Assembly (NCBI GenBank): GCA_045627385.1
Contig: JAZQNO010000007.1
Span: 36,175-100,174, forward strand
Origin: UBA1757 sp045627385
GTDB lineage: Bacteria; Bacteroidota; Bacteroidia; Bacteroidales; UBA1402
DNA: 64,000 nt
Reading direction: 5' to 3'
Numbering within the stretch: the stretch's first letter is position 1; every line of letters starts with the position of its first letter. The notes under the pieces were generated by a model. That model saw only the letters and a list, made by a program, of their open reading frames with translations. It made no database searches and was not told the DNA's origin. A program made the position numbers and the translations under genes. Below, one piece after another: positions 26,912 through 35,681 of the stretch.

Positions 26912-28435
26912 TTATTCGGCCAGTCGGAAAATGACGGGGATGACATTGTTCACGCGGACCGTCTTCCCGTTCTGTGTACCGGGGGTCCAGGCCGGCATGG
27001 CCGAAATCACTCTGAGGGCTTCCTGATCGAGCAGTTCGTTATCGCTGCTTTTCAGTATTTTGCATTCAGAGATGCTTCCGTCTTTTTCAATCACGAAAGA
27101 GACCAGTACACGTCCTTCGATACCGTTCTTTGCAGCTTCTGCGGGATACTTGAGGCTATTGATCATGTATTCCGTCATAGCCTTGTTGCCACCCGGAAAC
27201 TTCGGCATGTTCTCAACCGCCGTGAACGCTTCTTCACGTTCCAATTTACCGACAGTGACCTTCAGACAACGGTTGTCTCTCAAGATTTCCCTGACATCGG
27301 CCATCCTGTTGTCTGGATCTTCTCCGACCAGCACGACGGCACTTGCCACCTTATTTTTACGGACAATCTTTCCCAACTCTTCCAAATCTTCCACCACAAC
27401 GGGCAGACTTTCCTTTTCCGATTGAGGATACACATAACTCACTCTGTTGTCAATGATGATTTTGACAACATTCTCATTGGCCGTTCCGGCATTCTGGCGT
27501 TCAGCCGCACAGACATTGTTTCCACAGACAAGCGACATCAGCATGAATGCGGGAATCACGGCCAGAAGGCCCAGGGTTCTTTTCTTCATTGTCTTTACTT
27601 TCTTCATCATAGCGATACGTTTTTTAATGTTTGAATGGAAAGAACTGGCCAACGCATAGGCCTCTGCACCGACAGTTCTCATAATCAGCAGTCTCTGATA
27701 ATCCTTTTCTTCGATGCCATAACGATTGATCACTTCGTCGTCGGCTTCGTATTCGTGGACTATCTTTATTTCTTTCATTATCAGCCAGCAGACCGGGTTG
27801 ACAATGGTACAGGCAAGCAAGAATGCCAAGTCGGCACCATGACAGAGTCGGATGTGCGACACCTCGTGACGCAGACTGGCACGGCGGGCAAAACCGTTTT
27901 CAGACTTGGATATGACAATGTAATTCATCCAACTGAAAGGGCCGAAGGCCTCGTCATGCAACACGACCCGAATCTGACCCAAACGGAGTCGGTCATTGCC
28001 ATGCCGACCGATGCGGCGACCGCCTATACGACGAACCTTTTTGCCTTTCAGAAAACGGCGGGTCTTGACAATCGACCGCGTCCAACCCGTCACCAGCACT
28101 GTCACATAGACCGTCCAGCAGCCAATCAGCAGCCAGGCCCAAAGGAATTCGGCGTTTTCGGGGACGGCAGCCAGGCGATGGTCGCCTCCATAGACGGTCA
28201 CAGCCTGCAAGGTCTGGGCAAATGCCGTGTTCTGTATGGCAAGACTCTGTGTTTGAGGAAGATTCAGCCTGACGAAAGGCACCACTGCCGACAGCACGCA
28301 CGAGGCAAGCAGATAGATACGGTTGAATCGATGCAGCGTAGTGCCGCTGAAACAGAGTTTGTAGACGGCCAGCAGGAGCAGCAGGCACAAGGCCCACATC
28401 AATACGAAAAACACGATATTTCCCATAGTTGTCAT
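26912..28435 (-). CDS. M56 (BlaR1-like) membrane metallopeptidase with TonB C-terminal domain (507 aa)
   Basis: Membrane sensor-protease partner of the BlaI-type repressor whose stop overlaps its start (ATGA). Transmembrane segments appear at about 8-27, 42-58, 97-117 and 204-222. The zinc motif HEVSH (190-194) with a later EYEADDEV matches M56 peptidases. A further hydrophobic segment (about 286-304) leads to a periplasmic part that ends in a TonB/energy-transducing C-terminal domain (about 412-507: PKFPGGNKAMTEYM, LKYPAEAAKNGIEGRVLVSF, VNNVIPVIFRL). There is no penicillin-binding sensor domain. This architecture is common in Bacteroidota; the signal sensed is unknown. It converges with the methyltransferase gene. 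Confidence 0.88.
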   Translation of the reverse strand: MTTMGNIVFFVLMWALCLLLLLAVYKLCFSGTTLHRFNRIYLLASCVLSAVVPFVRLNLPQTQSLAIQNTAFAQTLQAVTVYGGDHRLAAVPENAEFLWAWLLIGCWTVYVTVLVTGWTRSIVKTRRFLKGKKVRRIGGRRIGRHGNDRLRLGQIRVVLHDEAFGPFSWMNYIVISKSENGFARRASLRHEVSHIRLCHGADLAFLLACTIVNPVCWLIMKEIKIVHEYEADDEVINRYGIEEKDYQRLLIMRTVGAEAYALASSFHSNIKKRIAMMKKVKTMKKRTLGLLAVIPAFMLMSLVCGNNVCAAERQNAGTANENVVKIIIDNRVSYVYPQSEKESLPVVVEDLEELGKIVRKNKVASAVVLVGEDPDNRMADVREILRDNRCLKVTVGKLEREEAFTAVENMPKFPGGNKAMTEYMINSLKYPAEAAKNGIEGRVLVSFVIEKDGSISECKILKSSDNELLDQEALRVISAMPAWTPGTQNGKTVRVNNVIPVIFRLAE

Positions 28436-28842
28436 TCTTTCACATCAGACTGGCCGACTTCTAAGGTCTTGGCGGCGGTTTGGGAATCGCCTTCGACCAT
28501 ACGGATGAGTTGTTTGAGCTCTTCAATGCTGACCTCCTGCTGTTCGACCAGACAGGAGATGAATTGCATGTACGATCCGGCAAACAGTTTGCCCACACTT
28601 TCACGGTTGAGGGCCTCCGCATATTTGTCCTTCGTGATGGCCGCCTCGTACAGAAAGAACCGCGCTCCCAGTTCTTTGTGAACAATCATGCCGTTGGTTT
28701 CGAGCCGACGCACGAAGGTCGACACGGTGTTGAAATGAGGCTTTGGGGCGGGTATTTTCTCCACGATGTCATGCATTGACAGTGCTCCGTTCTCCCAAAG
28801 CAATGTCATGATTGTCAATTCTTTGTCTGTCAATTTTTTCAT
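28432..28842 (-). CDS. BlaI/MecI/CopY-family transcriptional repressor (136 aa)
   Basis: Winged-helix repressor that is normally cleaved by its M56 partner. The N-terminal DNA-binding domain (1-80) has KKLTDKELTIMTLLWENGAL, VSTFVRRLETNGMI and FLYEAAITKDKYAEA, the family pattern; the C-terminal dimerisation helices (about 85-125) carry the likely cleavage region. Its stop overlaps the metalloprotease start by four bases, giving a two-gene regulatory operon. It probably represses its own promoter through a TACA/TGTA-type dyad upstream. Target genes beyond this operon cannot be seen. Confidence 0.92.
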   Translation of the reverse strand: MKKLTDKELTIMTLLWENGALSMHDIVEKIPAPKPHFNTVSTFVRRLETNGMIVHKELGARFFLYEAAITKDKYAEALNRESVGKLFAGSYMQFISCLVEQQEVSIEELKQLIRMVEGDSQTAAKTLEVGQSDVKE

Positions 28843-28938
28843 ATTTCGCAGTTTTGTCCGATTAATTGTCAGTTTGTCGTTCGTGCTTGAATCCGGTCCG
28901 TTTCCAGACTTTTAAACTAAATCACGACGCAAATAAAC

Positions 28939-28949
28939 TACATCTTGTA
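28939..28949. promoter_or_regulatory. Candidate BlaI-type operator (TACA-N3-TGTA)
   Basis: TACATCTTGTA lies about 100 bases upstream of the blaI-like start. BlaI/MecI operators are built on TACA/TGTA half-sites, and this is the only such dyad I see in the 28843-29075 intergenic region. Spacing in characterised operators varies, so this is a candidate only. Confidence 0.4.
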
Positions 28950-29044
28950 ATAATATCAAAACTTTTTTTCGTTTATTTTTCATCAAGCACCATTTCCGCA
29001 CGATGTTCCATAATCATTCATAAAGATATGTGCGGGGAATCCAT

Positions 29045-29052
29045 TACTTTTG
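29045..29052 (+). promoter_or_regulatory. -7 promoter element of crcB
   Basis: TACTTTTG matches TAnnTTTG and ends 23 bases before the crcB ATG. No convincing -33 element is visible. No fluoride-riboswitch-like structure is evident in the short leader. Confidence 0.45.
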
Positions 29053-29075
29053 CAAAATAATAATCGCAAAGAATT

Positions 29076-29438
29076 ATGATTGTAAAAATCCTGGCTGTCG
29101 GCGCCGGCGGCGCCATCGGAGCCATGATGCGCTACGGGATGACGCTCCTGGGGGCGCACTTCCATTGGAACGGCCACCTGCCGACCCTTATCGTCAACCT
29201 CATCGGATCGTTCGCCATAGGATTGCTGGTTTCCAGCTGCGAACAGGGCACTTGGCTGTTGCTGGCCACCGTGGGAATCTGCGGCGGTTTCACCACATTC
29301 AGCACCTTTTCGATGCAGACTGTCAGCCTGCTCCAGCAAGGCAAATGGGGCACGGCCATCCTTTACATGCTGGCTTCTCTCTTACTCTGCGTCCTGATGG
29401 CCTGGCTGGGCTGCCTGCTCGGTCAGAAACTGAAATGA
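29076..29438 (+). CDS. crcB: Fluoride channel CrcB/Fluc (120 aa)
   Basis: Small inner-membrane protein that exports fluoride as an antiparallel dimer. Four hydrophobic segments (about 2-20, 33-52, 61-82, 95-116) fit the family. The signature GGFTTFSTFS (about 70-79), carrying the Phe box and sodium-site residues, and NLIGSFAIG near 40 are present. The length of 120 residues is standard. It is transcribed alone, divergent from the blaI/M56 operon and convergent with the esterase gene. Confidence 0.93.
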   Translation: MIVKILAVGAGGAIGAMMRYGMTLLGAHFHWNGHLPTLIVNLIGSFAIGLLVSSCEQGTWLLLATVGICGGFTTFSTFSMQTVSLLQQGKWGTAILYMLASLLLCVLMAWLGCLLGQKLK

Positions 29439-29448
29439 CACCACCCGC

Positions 29449-29472
29449 GTCCGACCGCATTCAGCGGCGGAC
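29449..29472. terminator. GC-rich hairpin between convergent crcB and esterase genes
   Basis: GTCCG-a-CCGC, loop ATTCA, GCGG-CGGAC forms a nine-pair stem with one bulge, 11 bases after the crcB stop. There is no U-tract, so intrinsic termination is uncertain. Confidence 0.35.
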
Positions 29473-29533
29473 GGCGTAAAAGACAAAGTCTGAAGGAGAC
29501 TCTGGAGACTTTGGAGAGGACCGTCTCGGAGAA

Positions 29534-30703
29534 CTACTTTTTGAAGATGATTTGGGCGAACTCGTAGAGCGAGCGACGCCAGGTGTGCCACTCGTGAGCC
29601 GTGCCCTCGGAGATGTAGCCCGTGGCATTGACACCGATCTGACGGAGACTTTCGGCAGCCTCCATCACACCCATGTTTTCCTTGCTGCCACAACTCATGA
29701 ACAGCGCCTTGTTCGTCTGGAGATACCCCTCGGCATTCTGAATGTCCTGAGCCGATATGGTGCCACCGCTGAACATGCCCACATAGGCGAAAGTCTTCGG
29801 ATTGGCCAACGTCACCATGCGCGTCGTCATGCCGCCCATCGACAGGCCGGCCATCGCACGATGCTCCGTGTCGGCAATCACCCGATAATTCTTTTCCACC
29901 ATGGGAATCAGATCCTTGAGCAGCACATCCGGGAACGCGCCCATGCCGAAACGGGCAAAACCGCCCTCGGCAGCGGAAGGCTTTGCGGCACGCGCATACA
30001 GGCAATCGATGACAATGATGAAAGGAGTCGCTTTCTTGTCGGCGATCAGATTGTCCATAATCTGGGCTGTGTGGCCCTGTTCGGCCCAACTGTGCTCGTT
30101 TTCAGCCATTCCGTGCAACAGATACAGCACCGGGAATTTCTTCTTGGGATTGGTGTAGTATTCGTTGGGGAAATAGATGTAGCAATGGCGCATGTTCTCA
30201 GTGGCCGAAGACCAGTAGAAAACCTCGTTCAAGCTGCCCTGCGGAACATTTTTGACAGCCCAGAAATCCTGATCGGCCGACGGAATCTCGATACCGCTGC
30301 CCCAACGGCCCGCACCATAGTAGTACAGGCTGCCCGGGTCGGGCACAGAAGCGCCGTCGACATTGAGCTGATAATAATGGAAACCTTCGTCCTGAGGGGC
30401 CGAAGTGCCGGTCCAGACACCTTTTTCGTCCTTGGTCATCGCATAGATTTTGCCGGAAATATCGAGGCCGACCGAATGGGCATCTGGCGCCGAAATCTGC
30501 GCGCGGACCATACGCTGCGAATTGACCATCGGATACGGATGGTTCTCTTGATTGTTCGATGCGGGTCGGAAATCTTCGACCACATCTTCAGTGACTGAAG
30601 GAACGGTGGGATTGCCGCGACGGCCTCCCGTCTGTGCAAAGGCAGACTGCACGAAAAGCCCCGTCATCGACAGGACAGCGAGCGAAAGGATAATTTTCTT
30701 CAT
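29534..30703 (-). CDS. CE1-type feruloyl-esterase-like secreted hydrolase with N-terminal E-set domain (389 aa)
   Basis: Start taken at MKKIILSLAVLSM, which gives a normal signal peptide (about 1-23, cut near AFAQ). An N-terminal immunoglobulin-like E-set domain (about 60-145; RAQISAPDAHSVGLDI, GFHYYQLNVDG) resembles the CBM48-like domain of esterase D proteins. The alpha/beta-hydrolase domain (about 155-389) has KFPVLYLLHGMAENEHSW, the nucleophile elbow GLSMGG (Ser288) and a catalytic-histidine segment AHEWHTWRR (His370). These enzymes release feruloyl or acetyl groups from hemicellulose. It is transcribed alone, with a -7 element upstream at 30740. Substrate is inferred. Confidence 0.88.
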   Translation of the reverse strand: MKKIILSLAVLSMTGLFVQSAFAQTGGRRGNPTVPSVTEDVVEDFRPASNNQENHPYPMVNSQRMVRAQISAPDAHSVGLDISGKIYAMTKDEKGVWTGTSAPQDEGFHYYQLNVDGASVPDPGSLYYYGAGRWGSGIEIPSADQDFWAVKNVPQGSLNEVFYWSSATENMRHCYIYFPNEYYTNPKKKFPVLYLLHGMAENEHSWAEQGHTAQIMDNLIADKKATPFIIVIDCLYARAAKPSAAEGGFARFGMGAFPDVLLKDLIPMVEKNYRVIADTEHRAMAGLSMGGMTTRMVTLANPKTFAYVGMFSGGTISAQDIQNAEGYLQTNKALFMSCGSKENMGVMEAAESLRQIGVNATGYISEGTAHEWHTWRRSLYEFAQIIFKK

Positions 30704-30739
30704 AGGGATTGTTTGAGAGGAATTTGACGTTTCCGGGCA

Positions 30740-30747
30740 CAAATATA
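30740..30747 (-). promoter_or_regulatory. -7 promoter element of the CE1-like esterase gene
   Basis: On the minus strand TATATTTG matches TAnnTTTG exactly, 37 bases before the start at 30703. This supports initiation at 30703 rather than at the further upstream in-frame codon (30760), which would lie upstream of the transcript start. Confidence 0.55.
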
Positions 30748-30817
30748 GCATTTCTGACAAAACACAAAAAAATGATAGTTTAATACGTATAATGAGTACA
30801 TCTTTAGTTATTTATAT

Positions 30818-30825
30818 TATATTTG
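30818..30825 (+). promoter_or_regulatory. -7 promoter element of the fimbrial operon
   Basis: TATATTTG matches the Bacteroidota -7 consensus and lies 30 bases before the first fimbrial gene, within a strongly AT-rich stretch (30765-30850). No flanking inverted repeats of the kind used for invertible fimbrial or capsule promoters were found by eye. Confidence 0.55.
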
Positions 30826-30854
30826 CGTGCAATAATTTGGTGTAGTAGTGCCGA

Positions 30855-32330
30855 ATGAACGGATTTTCGAGTAAAAAAACGCTTCTGGTTCTGGTGCTCC
30901 TGACGATGGCCGCCCTCATTGACAGAGGGTTCTCGCTTAAGGCCCAGATGCTATGCGACACAATCACGACCACATCCGAAATTTATTTTCGGGTGGGATA
31001 TTCTATCTACCAATCCGATTACAGAGACAACGCGCAAGCCCTTGAATCGGCCATCGTCAATGTCGAACAGGCCAGACAGGCAGATCCCGACTATCGGGTT
31101 GTCCTCACGGGCTCCACTTCGCCCGACGGCACCTACAGCAACAACATCCGGCTCGCCAAGAAACGCACCGACAACATTTCCAATCTGTTTACGGAAGAAC
31201 TGAAGCAGCGCGGAATGGACGGAGAACTGTCGCACGTCAGCAGCCGATCGGCCGGAATCGACTGGGACGGCCTGGCCGAAATGACCGACACGGTGAGTCA
31301 GGAATGGAGCGGCAAGATGTCCGAACTGCTGCGCCACGGCCCTGTCTTTCTGTTCGATTCGAACGGCACGGTCGTCGGCAGCAAATTGGGTCAGATGGCG
31401 TCCTTCGAGGGCGGAAAGCCGTACCTTTATCTGAAGGAAAAACTCTTTCCCGAATTGCGGAAAGTCAGAATCGAGGTGATTTCGGTCGTCCCGAAAGCGG
31501 TGGAGCCCGAACCCATCGTCGAACCCGAACCCATCGTCGAACCGGAACCTGTCGAGGAAACCATTCCGGCCGCCGAACCCGACACGATTCCTGCAGCAGA
31601 ACCCGACACCGTTCAGGAAATCATTCCGGCCACCGGACCCGACACCATTCCCGCGACAGCAGCCGACACCGTTCGGGAAATCCAGCCCGAACCCGAGCCT
31701 GTCGTCGAAGCAGAACCGCAGCCGGAACCCGAACCGGAAGAACCCGCTATCGAGCCCGAGCCTCAGCCAGAGCCCGAGCGGCCCTACGATCTCAAGAAGC
31801 TCTTGGCTCTGAAGACCAACCTGGCCTTCGACCTGCTCACCGTGTTGAACGCTGAAATCGAAATTCCCATCGGCGACCGCTACTCCTTCAACGTGGAATA
31901 CGACGGTCCTTGGTGGCTCATCGACAAGAGCGAAGGATCCTATTGTCTGATGGCCAACGTGGTCCAACTGGAAGGCCGCTACTGGTTCCCGCCCAAGGAC
32001 GGAAAGACAGACGATCCCCTGAACGGCTTCTTCGCCGGACTGTTCGGCGGCACCGGCCGCTACGACATCCAGTACAAGCTCGACGGACGCCGCGGCGACT
32101 TCTGGAACGTCGGTCTAGGCGTCGGTTACAGCCGCAGCCTGGCGAACTGTCTGAACCTGGAGTTCGAAATCGGATTCGGTCTGACATCGTCGCAATACGA
32201 AACCTACATTGCAAAGAAAGACAACACCATACTCGCCTATCAGGACACGCGCAAAACCACCCTACTGTATCCCAACCGGGCCCACGTGTCGCTGGTATGG
32301 AACTTGTTCGTAAAAGATTACAGGAAATGA
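30855..32330 (+). CDS. DUF3575 protein with OmpA-like N-terminus and Pro/Glu repeat linker (491 aa)
   Basis: First gene of the fimbrial operon. A signal peptide (about 1-30) is followed by a domain (about 35-215) with an OmpA-like segment (GSTSPDGTYSNNIRLAKKRTDNI, 87-109). A low-complexity linker (216-310) is rich in EPEPIVEP, IPAAEPDT and PEPQPEPE repeats. The C-terminal DUF3575 domain (about 314-491: LLALKTNLAFDLL, NVEYDGPWWLID, GFFAGLFGGTGRYDIQYK) resembles an eight-stranded outer-membrane barrel. Related proteins accompany Mfa/Fim pilus genes. The linker could span peptidoglycan while the barrel anchors the pilus base in the outer membrane, but that is inference. Its stop overlaps the next start (ATGA). 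Confidence 0.8.
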   Translation: MNGFSSKKTLLVLVLLTMAALIDRGFSLKAQMLCDTITTTSEIYFRVGYSIYQSDYRDNAQALESAIVNVEQARQADPDYRVVLTGSTSPDGTYSNNIRLAKKRTDNISNLFTEELKQRGMDGELSHVSSRSAGIDWDGLAEMTDTVSQEWSGKMSELLRHGPVFLFDSNGTVVGSKLGQMASFEGGKPYLYLKEKLFPELRKVRIEVISVVPKAVEPEPIVEPEPIVEPEPVEETIPAAEPDTIPAAEPDTVQEIIPATGPDTIPATAADTVREIQPEPEPVVEAEPQPEPEPEEPAIEPEPQPEPERPYDLKKLLALKTNLAFDLLTVLNAEIEIPIGDRYSFNVEYDGPWWLIDKSEGSYCLMANVVQLEGRYWFPPKDGKTDDPLNGFFAGLFGGTGRYDIQYKLDGRRGDFWNVGLGVGYSRSLANCLNLEFEIGFGLTSSQYETYIAKKDNTILAYQDTRKTTLLYPNRAHVSLVWNLFVKDYRK

Positions 32331-33418
32331 GGAGAAAGGTATATTCATATCTGATGGCGCTGGCGTCTGCCCTACTGCTGGGCGGATGCGAGTTCCGTGC
32401 CTTGGATTATGACTATATCGACACGGCCGAGGTCAACATCATCGCCGACTGGTCGCTCTCAAGCCTGCTCAGCCACCCCAACGGCCACACGGTGATGTTC
32501 TTCCCGCAGGACGGCGGCAGCCCCATCATGCGTCTGTCGCACTCCGACACGGTCACCACACACCTGCCGCTGGGCATGTACGATGTGATCGTCTTCAACG
32601 AGACCTTCGAAGATTTCGACTACATCGACTTCATCAACCGCAATTCCTTCAGCGAAATAGCCGCCGTCTGCGACAACAGCGAACTGGTGCGCTCGGGCTT
32701 CCAGGTCTACGAAGAGCCCGACATGCTGGCTGCCGACGTCATCAACGACTTTGAAGTGACCGAGACAATGGTCGACGTCACGCGCGCCTTTACGCGCGCC
32801 CGCGCGGCAGCCATGAAGTCGGGAGCGCAGACCCGCGCCATGGCCGGCGAACAGCTTCCCCAGCAGCTCACCTGGACCGTCCGTCCCACCCCGCTCGTCT
32901 ACAACGTGAACGTCAAGGTGTCCGTTCAAGGGCTCGACAAGGTGAACTCGTCGGGCGCTTACGTGTCGGGCTTCTCGCAGGGCGTCCGTCTGAGCGACGG
33001 CGAACCGCTGGACATGCCCGTCACACACAAGCTCACCTTCTCCGACCGCTATTTCGATGTGGGTTCCAACGCCACGGGCTACATGACCGGCAGTTTCCGC
33101 AGTTTCGGACTGGTCGACCACGGTCAGTCTGCCTCGACCGACTATGAGATGGACTTCCGCGCCGTTCTGTCCGACGGCAGCAACTTCCGCGACATCAGGC
33201 CGCTGCGCGGCAAAATCAAAGAATACCAGGCCGAATTCACCGTCAGTTTCGAAATCGATGTCGGCTTCGACGGCAGCGGCGGCAGCGACGGCCCCATCGT
33301 GATCCCCGACGTCGGACCTCCCGACGACCCGGGCGGCGGAGGATGGCAGGTGCTGGTCGGCGACTGGGACGAAGAAATCATCCCGATTGGAATGAAGACC
33401 TCCCGACAAAACCCCTAA
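32327..33418 (+). CDS. DUF5119-like fimbrial lipoprotein (363 aa)
   Basis: Starts at the ATGA overlap with the preceding gene; signal peptide MRRKVYSYLMALASALLLGGC with a clear lipobox. The sequence after it (DYIDTAEVNIIADWSLSSLLSHPNGHTVMFFPQDGG) is typical of DUF5119 proteins, which occur in Bacteroidales fimbrial loci and probably fold into transthyretin-like domains as in Mfa2/FimB anchors. A second beta domain occupies about 185-310, and a glycine/proline-rich segment (about 315-345) is unusual. A role as pilus anchor or accessory subunit is inferred from position and family. Confidence 0.75.
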   Translation: MRRKVYSYLMALASALLLGGCEFRALDYDYIDTAEVNIIADWSLSSLLSHPNGHTVMFFPQDGGSPIMRLSHSDTVTTHLPLGMYDVIVFNETFEDFDYIDFINRNSFSEIAAVCDNSELVRSGFQVYEEPDMLAADVINDFEVTETMVDVTRAFTRARAAAMKSGAQTRAMAGEQLPQQLTWTVRPTPLVYNVNVKVSVQGLDKVNSSGAYVSGFSQGVRLSDGEPLDMPVTHKLTFSDRYFDVGSNATGYMTGSFRSFGLVDHGQSASTDYEMDFRAVLSDGSNFRDIRPLRGKIKEYQAEFTVSFEIDVGFDGSGGSDGPIVIPDVGPPDDPGGGGWQVLVGDWDEEIIPIGMKTSRQNP

Positions 33419-33502
33419 GTTTCGAAATCCGGGACAACAACAGAAACAAAACAAACAACAAATACAAAATCAATTAATTAACAACTCAAAATCCTTTTAG
33501 TT

Positions 33503-34510
33503 ATGAAAAAGAATTTGTTCTTAATGGCAGTTGTCGGGACGATAGCCCTGACCGGCTGCAGTGAGAGTGAGATCCTTGAAACCGAACTCGACCAGAAGGC
33601 CATCGGTTTCGAAAACTTCATGCACAAGGCAACGCGTGCCACTGAAATCAACAACGGCAATGTAACCAATGTCGATTTCAGCATTCAATCCTACTTCAAT
33701 GACGGAACGGATTTCTACACAAACCAGACACTTGACTACGCGTCATCGAAATGGGACACCAACCCCACCAAGTACTGGCCCTACGACTGTGTGACGGAAG
33801 GCACTCACACCGCCACGAAATCCTTGAGTTTCTTCGCCTACAACGTCGGCAGCTACAGCAAGAACGGCTACACGGGTTCAAGCACCAAGCCGACCCTGAC
33901 CTACACCGTCGCCGCAGCCGCCGCAGACCAGGTGGACGTACTGGCCGGCTATGTGGAAAGCCGCATCTGGCAGACCAGCGATGCCAATTCGGTGGTTCCG
34001 CTTGCCTTCAACCACATCCTGTCAGAAATCTGTTTCACTTTGGTCGGTGAAGACAATGCCTACCAGTACGATGTCACCAGCGTCACCATCGGCGGCAACG
34101 CCAGCGGCGACGCCCAACTCTACCCAACCGGCACCTACACCTACGGACAGGCCGCAGGCGCACTGAGTTCTCTGACCGGCACAAAGGCCATCTATTCCTA
34201 CACCGGCTCTCCGGCTCTGACACTGGCCTCAGGCGATGCCGCCACAGCACTTACCGACAATGTTCTCATGCTTATTCCGCAGGCCGCCACCTCGTCGGTC
34301 ATCACCGTCACCTACAAAGTCACCGACCCGGCCACCAACATTGTCCTGTTTGACGGCACCAAGACCACCGGCACACTGGCCGAGACCTGGAACAACGGCA
34401 AGAAATACACCTATGCCATCACCCTGCCCACCGGCGCCCACGCCATCATGTACAGCGTATCCGTCAATGCTTGGTCCAGTGAAACCCCAGTCAGTTTGGA
34501 ACTGAACTGA
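33503..34510 (+). CDS. Fimbrillin family protein, Mfa-like (335 aa)
   Basis: Lipoprotein signal MKKNLFLMAVVGTIALTGC. Downstream are IGFENFMHKATRATE (about 35-49), the region that is proteolytically trimmed in Mfa/FimA pilins, KSLSFFAYN, VVPLAFNHILSEICFTL and a C-terminal KYTYAITLPTGAH with a final beta strand ending VSLELN. These are hallmarks of fimbrillins that polymerise by donor-strand exchange. It is the first of two tandem, similar pilins; both share the MKKNLFL start, the FE(N/T)FMHKATRATE block and similar AT-rich leaders. Probably a major or accessory shaft subunit. Confidence 0.88.
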   Translation: MKKNLFLMAVVGTIALTGCSESEILETELDQKAIGFENFMHKATRATEINNGNVTNVDFSIQSYFNDGTDFYTNQTLDYASSKWDTNPTKYWPYDCVTEGTHTATKSLSFFAYNVGSYSKNGYTGSSTKPTLTYTVAAAAADQVDVLAGYVESRIWQTSDANSVVPLAFNHILSEICFTLVGEDNAYQYDVTSVTIGGNASGDAQLYPTGTYTYGQAAGALSSLTGTKAIYSYTGSPALTLASGDAATALTDNVLMLIPQAATSSVITVTYKVTDPATNIVLFDGTKTTGTLAETWNNGKKYTYAITLPTGAHAIMYSVSVNAWSSETPVSLELN

Positions 34511-34560
34511 TCCTATCCTGAACAGCAACAAATCAATTAACAATTTCAATATCCAAAACA

Positions 34561-35664
34561 ATGAAAAAGAATCTTTTTCTGGCAGCTCTTGCCATAGCAG
34601 CTATGGCATCCTGCACCAAGACCGAACTCGTCGAAACCGTCAATGACGGCAGCCGCATCACGTTCGAAACCTTCATGCACAAGGCCACCCGCGCCACCGA
34701 AACCACCGTGGCCAACCTGGGCAGCTTCACCGTCACTGCCATCGACGCCACCGCCGGCAAGTACATCGACCAGCAATCCGTCACCGTATCTTCGGGCGGC
34801 ATTTGCTCCGATTACGGCGAGTACTACTGGCCCACCGACGACTCCCAGCTCGACTTCTTCGCCTGGGGCGGCAGCGCTTCGGGTGACGTCACTCCGGGCA
34901 CCGATTACTGGAAGGTCTTCACGGTTGCTCCGGCTGCCGATCCTGCCTCTCAGAGCGACTTTGTCGTAGCCAGGGTACAGGGCAAGAAATCCACCCATGC
35001 CTCTACCGGCGTTTCCTTCAACTTCCGCCATGCCATGTCGCAGATTGCCCTTCAGGTTTACAACACCAACGAAGAGTTGGAATTCGACATCACCGGATGG
35101 AAAGTCTGCGGTGTCGATGTGGACGGCACATTCACCCTCAACGATGCCAGCACCGCCGGCACTGGCAAGATCGCATCCGGAGACTGGAGCGACAACACCA
35201 CATTCACCGGTGCCTACACCGACGATTTCGCCCAGACCAACCTGAGCGGCAAAGTCCTCCTGGCCAGCGCCGATGCCATCTCCGGCTCCACCACTATGAT
35301 TCTGGTTCCGCAGACCGCCGGTTCCAAAGCCACGGCCTATGCCGGAACTGCCTCCAGCGATGCCCTCGTCGGCCAGTACATTGCCGTTGAAATGGTCATC
35401 AAGAACGCCACCAACGATGCCGTCATCGCGCCCAAGCAGTGGTGCTGCTGGCCCGTCCAGTTCGCTTGGAATCCCGGCTACAAGTACACCTACCAGATCG
35501 ACCTGGCCCAGGGCGGTTACAAGGAGTGCAACGACGGTTACGAATCTCCCGAGACCACAGCTCCCGACGAAGTCCTCGAAAATTCGAAGATTATCTTCGC
35601 CAACATTACGATTGATTCCTGGGAAGAAGCCACCCCGATTGACGCCAACATTCCTACGCTCTGA
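34561..35664 (+). CDS. Fimbrillin family protein, Mfa-like (367 aa)
   Basis: Lipoprotein signal MKKNLFLAALAIAAMASC followed by ITFETFMHKATRATE, nearly identical to the preceding pilin. The fimbrillin pattern continues with LDFFAWGG, VSFNFRHAMSQIALQVYN, TMILVPQTAGSK and YKYTYQIDLAQGGY, and the chain ends in ITIDSWEEATPIDANIPTL, a typical C-terminal strand. It is 50 bases downstream of the first pilin and followed by a strong hairpin (35682-35707), which would allow higher expression than the distal genes. It is the better candidate for the major pilin because of that hairpin; this is inference. Confidence 0.88.
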   Translation: MKKNLFLAALAIAAMASCTKTELVETVNDGSRITFETFMHKATRATETTVANLGSFTVTAIDATAGKYIDQQSVTVSSGGICSDYGEYYWPTDDSQLDFFAWGGSASGDVTPGTDYWKVFTVAPAADPASQSDFVVARVQGKKSTHASTGVSFNFRHAMSQIALQVYNTNEELEFDITGWKVCGVDVDGTFTLNDASTAGTGKIASGDWSDNTTFTGAYTDDFAQTNLSGKVLLASADAISGSTTMILVPQTAGSKATAYAGTASSDALVGQYIAVEMVIKNATNDAVIAPKQWCCWPVQFAWNPGYKYTYQIDLAQGGYKECNDGYESPETTAPDEVLENSKIIFANITIDSWEEATPIDANIPTL

Positions 35665-35681
35665 TCGAGCGGCCTATAAGG

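Noticed and set aside
30765..30850. Invertible promoter in front of the fimbrial operon
   Set aside because: No pair of inverted repeats flanking the promoter was found, and no invertase gene is near.
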